Position numbers and translations under genes: made by a program. From the NCBI GenBank assembly GCA_946403615.1, contig CAMJAO010000024.1:1-14496 (forward strand): 14,496 nucleotides of DNA, read 5' to 3'. Shown piece by piece: positions 13,746-14,496 of this stretch (positions are counted from its first letter, which is position 1; every line of letters starts with the position of its first letter). The stretch comes from an uncultured Prevotellaceae bacterium (GTDB lineage: Bacteria > Bacteroidota > Bacteroidia > Bacteroidales > Bacteroidaceae). Below the pieces are notes generated by a model. That model was not told the origin of the DNA and ran no database searches. It saw only the letters and a program-made list of their open reading frames with translations.

Positions 13746-14496
13746 CTAATCCAATTTACCCAATGCTTTTTTCAGAGCCACCTGCGAGAGTTTCAATTGG
13801 GTCTCTGCCTCAATTTTCTGCTCGAGGGCCTGCTGCCATGCGGTCTGGGCAGCCATCACATCGGTGCTGTTGATGACACCTTCGCTGAAACCGAGGTTGG
13901 CACAGCGCAGATTTTCTTCGGCCGAAGCGATGTTTTTGAGTGTCATGGCGTATTTTTTCTGTGCTTCTTTCACCTTGAACTGGCACTGCGACACTTGCAG
14001 ATTGATTTTCTCGCTCAGTTCCTCATATTCCAGTTGGGCGATGGTTGTGGCTGCTTTCGAGGCATTGATTTTATAACGTCCCTCATGCCATGTCCACAAA
14101 GGGATGCGCGCAATCACACCGACGTTGAAGATGCCCTTGAATTTCTTCTCGAAACCGTTGTACAGAGAGGGGTTGCTGATGATGAAACCGGCATTGAGAG
14201 CCACCTGCGGGCGATATTCGGCCTGTATCAATTTGGTGCTTTCACGCGAAATGTCAATGGCGCGTGACAACATATTCAATTCCGGACGGTCGATGCCATC
14301 TGCGGCAGCAGAAGCCACGCCCTGGTCTGACAGGTTCACGATGTCGGTCTTATCCTCATCAGCCAGAGTGATATCGCTGTCCATGGGCAGTCCACACAAC
14401 TGGCAAAGCAACATTTTCGCCAATACCACGCCGTCTTCTGCCTGAGTAATATTCATCTCGGCCTCATTGACCTTCACATCCACCTTCAAACCGTCG
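13746..14496 (-). CDS. TolC-family outer membrane efflux protein, partial
   Basis: The reading frame is open to the right edge of the window, so only the C-terminal 250 residues of a protein usually 420-500 long are visible. The TTG at 14489 is not a credible start. The visible part is long alpha-helix with heptad patterns (VKVNEAEMNITQAEDGVVLAK; AQLEYEELSEKINLQVSQCQF; AWQQALEQKIEAETQLKLSQ), interrupted by strand segments (YRPQVALNAGFIIS and FNVGVIARIPLW). This matches the second helix-strand-helix repeat of TolC-like channels. The motif DRPELNMLSRAIDISRE just before YRPQVAL is typical of outer membrane efflux proteins. It would form the outer membrane exit duct for the HlyD-like adaptor and the two permeases. 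It ends 51 bp before the adaptor gene. The operon promoter must lie beyond the window. Confidence 0.93.
   Translation of the reverse strand, partial: DGLKVDVKVNEAEMNITQAEDGVVLAKMLLCQLCGLPMDSDITLADEDKTDIVNLSDQGVASAAADGIDRPELNMLSRAIDISRESTKLIQAEYRPQVALNAGFIISNPSLYNGFEKKFKGIFNVGVIARIPLWTWHEGRYKINASKAATTIAQLEYEELSEKINLQVSQCQFKVKEAQKKYAMTLKNIASAEENLRCANLGFSEGVINSTDVMAAQTAWQQALEQKIEAETQLKLSQVALKKALGKLD

Overview
The window reads as chromosomal DNA of a Bacteroidales bacterium, most likely Prevotella or a near relative. Supporting signs are a type IX secretion barrel (PorQ) next to cytidylate kinase, a short Bacteroidetes-type TonB, promoters of the TTTG...TAnnTTTG kind, few Shine-Dalgarno sequences, and small GC-rich palindromes scattered between genes. 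No rRNA, tRNA, transposase, integrase or CRISPR array was seen. The genus is inferred; the phylum-level placement is well supported.

Layout. 1-903 (+): the C-terminal part of a TerB-like protein that enters from the left edge, then a small DUF4359-like membrane-anchored protein. 904-1096: a convergent gap with a perfect 38-bp palindrome and an 18-bp direct repeat. 1097-2884 (-): porQ then cmk, separated by two adjacent microsatellites (7 bp x 6 and 14 bp x 4). 2885-3043: a divergent gap with candidate promoters for both strands. 3044-6888 (+): TonB, a polyprenyl synthase, a TatD hydrolase and a PagL-like outer membrane barrel; the last three genes are almost contiguous. 7056-7622 (+): a conserved hypothetical protein whose last codons and stop lie inside a dispersed palindromic repeat. 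7769-8869 (-): a P-loop kinase-CYTH fusion resembling animal TTD14, with a good Bacteroidetes promoter. 8985-14496 (-): an export operon read right to left: TolC-like channel (partial), HlyD-like adaptor, two ABC-2 permeases, then a secreted retropepsin-like protease with a PDZ domain 7 bp after the second permease.

How the parts work together. The right-hand operon supplies outer membrane, periplasmic and inner membrane parts of a tripartite exporter, but no ATP-binding subunit is visible in the window. The tight placement of the double-DTG protease behind it suggests a shared envelope role. The middle block mixes housekeeping genes (isoprenoid synthesis, TatD) with envelope functions (TonB energy transduction, a possible lipid A deacylase).

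No complete, clearly new system is visible. The items most worth a second look are the kinase-CYTH fusion, the protease attached to the exporter without an ATPase, the missing standard start codon of the first permease, the changed catalytic position in the PagL-like barrel, and the several families of small intergenic repeats, one of which encodes the end of a protein.
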